Source of the DNA: an uncultured Neglectibacter sp.
GTDB lineage: Bacteria; Bacillota; Clostridia; Oscillospirales; Acutalibacteraceae
Direction: 5' to 3'
DNA length: 64,000 nt
Assembly: GCA_904419785.1 (NCBI GenBank)
Contig: CAJFSY010000008.1
Span: forward strand, 1 to 64,000
Shown here: positions 62,130 through 64,000 of the stretch, one piece after another
Layout: each line of letters begins with the position of its first letter
Position numbering within the stretch: the stretch's first letter is position 1
Made by a program: the position numbers and the translations under genes
The notes under the pieces: model-generated
The model's database searches: none
Told to the model about the DNA's origin: nothing
What the model saw: the letters and a program-made list of their open reading frames with translations, nothing else

Positions 62130-63068
62130 ATGTTCAAGTATGTGTTAAAACGTGTGGGGTATGCCGTGGTCACTTTGTTCGTGCTGGTCACCCTTACGTT
62201 CTTTATGCAGAGATTGTTACCCGGCGATCCTTTTGTGGGCGATAAAAACCTGCCCGAGGCCACCATGGAGGCGCTTCGCGCCAAATATGGGTTGGATCAA
62301 CCGGTGTGGGTGCAATACTTGATGTATCTCGGCAACTGCCTGCATGGAGATTTAGGCATTTCCCTGCAAAATAACCGTCCTGTCACAGCTATTATTAGCG
62401 AGTCCTTTGTGGTCTCCTTTGATGTGGGTATGCGGGCGATTATCTTCGCGTTTATCCTGGGCGTGCTTTTGGGCACGGTGGCCGCTATCAAACGGGGCCG
62501 TCCCGTGGATACCATCTGCATGTTCGTGGCCTTGATCGGCGTTTCAGTGCCCAGCTTTATTGTGGGTTCTATCCTCCAATATTTCCTTGGTTTGCAGCTG
62601 ACCCGTGCGGCAGGTACGGCTATTTTCGCCACCACCGGCTGGGGGGCTATGAATTCCAAGATTTTGCCGGTGTTTGCTTTGGGCTTCGGCTCTTTGGCGC
62701 AGATCTCCCGGTTGACCCGTACTTCTATGTTGGACGTACTGGGCCAGGATTACATCAAAACGGCTAAAGCAAAAGGGCTTTCCCAGCCCGCCATTATTTG
62801 GAAGCATGCTTTGCGCAACGCTATTATGCCTGTGGTCACGGTGCTTGGTCCCATCACCGCCGGCGTTTTGACCGGCGCCTTTGTGGTGGAGAACATCTTC
62901 GCCATCCCGGGCCTGGGCCGCTATTTCGTGCAGAGCATTCAAAACCTGGATTACACCATGATTTCCGGCACCACCATTTTCTACGGGGCGTTTTTGATCC
63001 TGGCCAACCTGGTGGTGGACCTGGTATATGGCGTCATCGATCCGAGAGTCAAGCTGCAGGAGGGATAA
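62130..63068 (+). CDS. oppB: oligopeptide ABC transporter permease OppB
   Basis: MFKYVLKRVGYAVVTLFVLVTLTFFMQRLLPGDPF; EAA-type loop RTSMLDVLGQDYIKTAKAKGL. Confidence 0.94.
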   Translation: MFKYVLKRVGYAVVTLFVLVTLTFFMQRLLPGDPFVGDKNLPEATMEALRAKYGLDQPVWVQYLMYLGNCLHGDLGISLQNNRPVTAIISESFVVSFDVGMRAIIFAFILGVLLGTVAAIKRGRPVDTICMFVALIGVSVPSFIVGSILQYFLGLQLTRAAGTAIFATTGWGAMNSKILPVFALGFGSLAQISRLTRTSMLDVLGQDYIKTAKAKGLSQPAIIWKHALRNAIMPVVTVLGPITAGVLTGAFVVENIFAIPGLGRYFVQSIQNLDYTMISGTTIFYGAFLILANLVVDLVYGVIDPRVKLQEG

Positions 63069-63072
63069 CCAC

Positions 63073-64000
63073 ATGGAAAAAATCGATAAGAGCAGGTTTG
63101 CCTGGGTGGGTTCCGACCCAGACCGGCGGGAAGGTATCGCCCGCCCCAGCGTGACTTATTGGAAAGATGCCATGGGCCGTTTGTTCCGCAACCCTGTGGC
63201 GGTGGTCTGTTTGGTGATTATCCTTTTGCTGATCCTCTCCTGCGTGGTGGTGCCGTTCCTCACGCCCTTTGAGAGCCGTGAGCAGCACCTTTCTGAAACA
63301 AATGTGGGATTTTTCAGCGCCTGCACCGACGAACGCTATGCAGGCCAGAACGCGATGCATATTTTCGGCACCGACCGTTTGGGCCGTGACCTTCTGGCCC
63401 GTACCTTCGAGGGCGGCCGGGTGTCTTTGATGATCGCTTTCGCGGCAGTGTTTATCAACCTTATCATCGGTATGATCTACGGCGGAATCTCCGGCTATTT
63501 CGGCGGCATCGTGGATAACATCATGATGCGTATCGTGGAAGTGGTCAATGGTATCCCTTATTTGATCGTGGTGGTGCTGTTGATGATGGTGCTGCCCAAA
63601 GGCATATTCACCATGGTTGTGGCTTACGCCACAGTGGGCTGGACCGGTATGGCCCGGCTGGTGCGAGGCCAGTGTCTGGCTTTGAAGAACCAGGAATTCG
63701 TGGTGGCTTCGGAAGCCATGGGCGCGAAAGCTTCCCGGATCATTGGAAAGCATCTTCTGCCCAACACCTTGTCGGTCATCATAATCAACGTGACCTTGCA
63801 GGTGCCCAGCGCCATCTTTACCGAGGCGTTCCTTTCCTACATCGGTATGGGCGTGCCCGTGCCCCAGCCCTCTTGGGGCATGTTGGCCCAGGAAGGCGCC
63901 AGCGTGTTCCAGCTGTATCCCTTCCAGTTGTGGATTCCCGCCATCGCCATCAGCTTGACCATGCTTTCGTTCAACCTGTTAGGCGACGGCTTGCGGGATG
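63073..64000 (+). CDS. oppC: oligopeptide ABC transporter permease OppC (truncated by window edge)
   Basis: ATG 63073: MEKIDKSRFAWVGSDPDRREGIARPSVTYWKDAMGRLFRNPVAVVCLVIILLLIL...FGTDRLGRDLLARTFEGGRVSL; no stop before 64000, so absent from the ORF track. Confidence 0.93.
   Translation, partial: MEKIDKSRFAWVGSDPDRREGIARPSVTYWKDAMGRLFRNPVAVVCLVIILLLILSCVVVPFLTPFESREQHLSETNVGFFSACTDERYAGQNAMHIFGTDRLGRDLLARTFEGGRVSLMIAFAAVFINLIIGMIYGGISGYFGGIVDNIMMRIVEVVNGIPYLIVVVLLMMVLPKGIFTMVVAYATVGWTGMARLVRGQCLALKNQEFVVASEAMGAKASRIIGKHLLPNTLSVIIINVTLQVPSAIFTEAFLSYIGMGVPVPQPSWGMLAQEGASVFQLYPFQLWIPAIAISLTMLSFNLLGDGLRD

Overview
This window looks like the chromosomal replication-origin region of a spore-forming, gut-type clostridial Firmicute (Oscillospiraceae-like; this placement is inferred from gene order and protein style, not from a database search). 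On the minus strand, leading away from the origin, are rpmH-rnpA-yidD-yidC-jag-mnmE-mnmG-rsmG-GNAT-noc-soj-parB-serS, then guaB, a tRNA-Met/tRNA-Glu pair and two tandem MATE transporters. On the plus strand are dnaA-[oriC]-dnaN-S4-recF-remB-(zinc-ribbon protein)-gyrB-YcxB-gyrA. The accessory right arm carries a Gld-like ABC operon with a DUF4340 protein, an orphan TrpX-like binding protein behind a structured leader, an XRE-insert tyrosine recombinase flanked by 18-bp direct repeats, a large SLH surface protein, XylB beside a GlpA-like/DUF1667 operon, TrxA/TrxB, a CwlJ-GerQ germination pair, pgsA/rimO, a sigma-like protein fused to a TM and GerMN-like domain, and a truncated Opp operon running off the right edge. 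Observations I rate highest: (1) an oriC unwinding module (DnaA boxes plus a DnaA-trio-like CTACTACTACTTCTA tract) between dnaA and dnaN; (2) a mutually exclusive antiterminator/terminator leader before the TrpX-like gene that I cannot assign to a known class; (3) a broken signal-peptide reading frame in the SLH protein next to the direct-repeat-flanked recombinase; (4) a one-base homopolymer frameshift in a CofE-like gene; (5) a membrane-anchored sigma-like/GerMN fusion; (6) tandem structured repeats in the soj-parB leader. The ORF track misses rpmH, a 43-aa membrane ORF and the edge-truncated oppC, and it over-extends dnaA and several other starts. No CRISPR array or complete prophage was seen.
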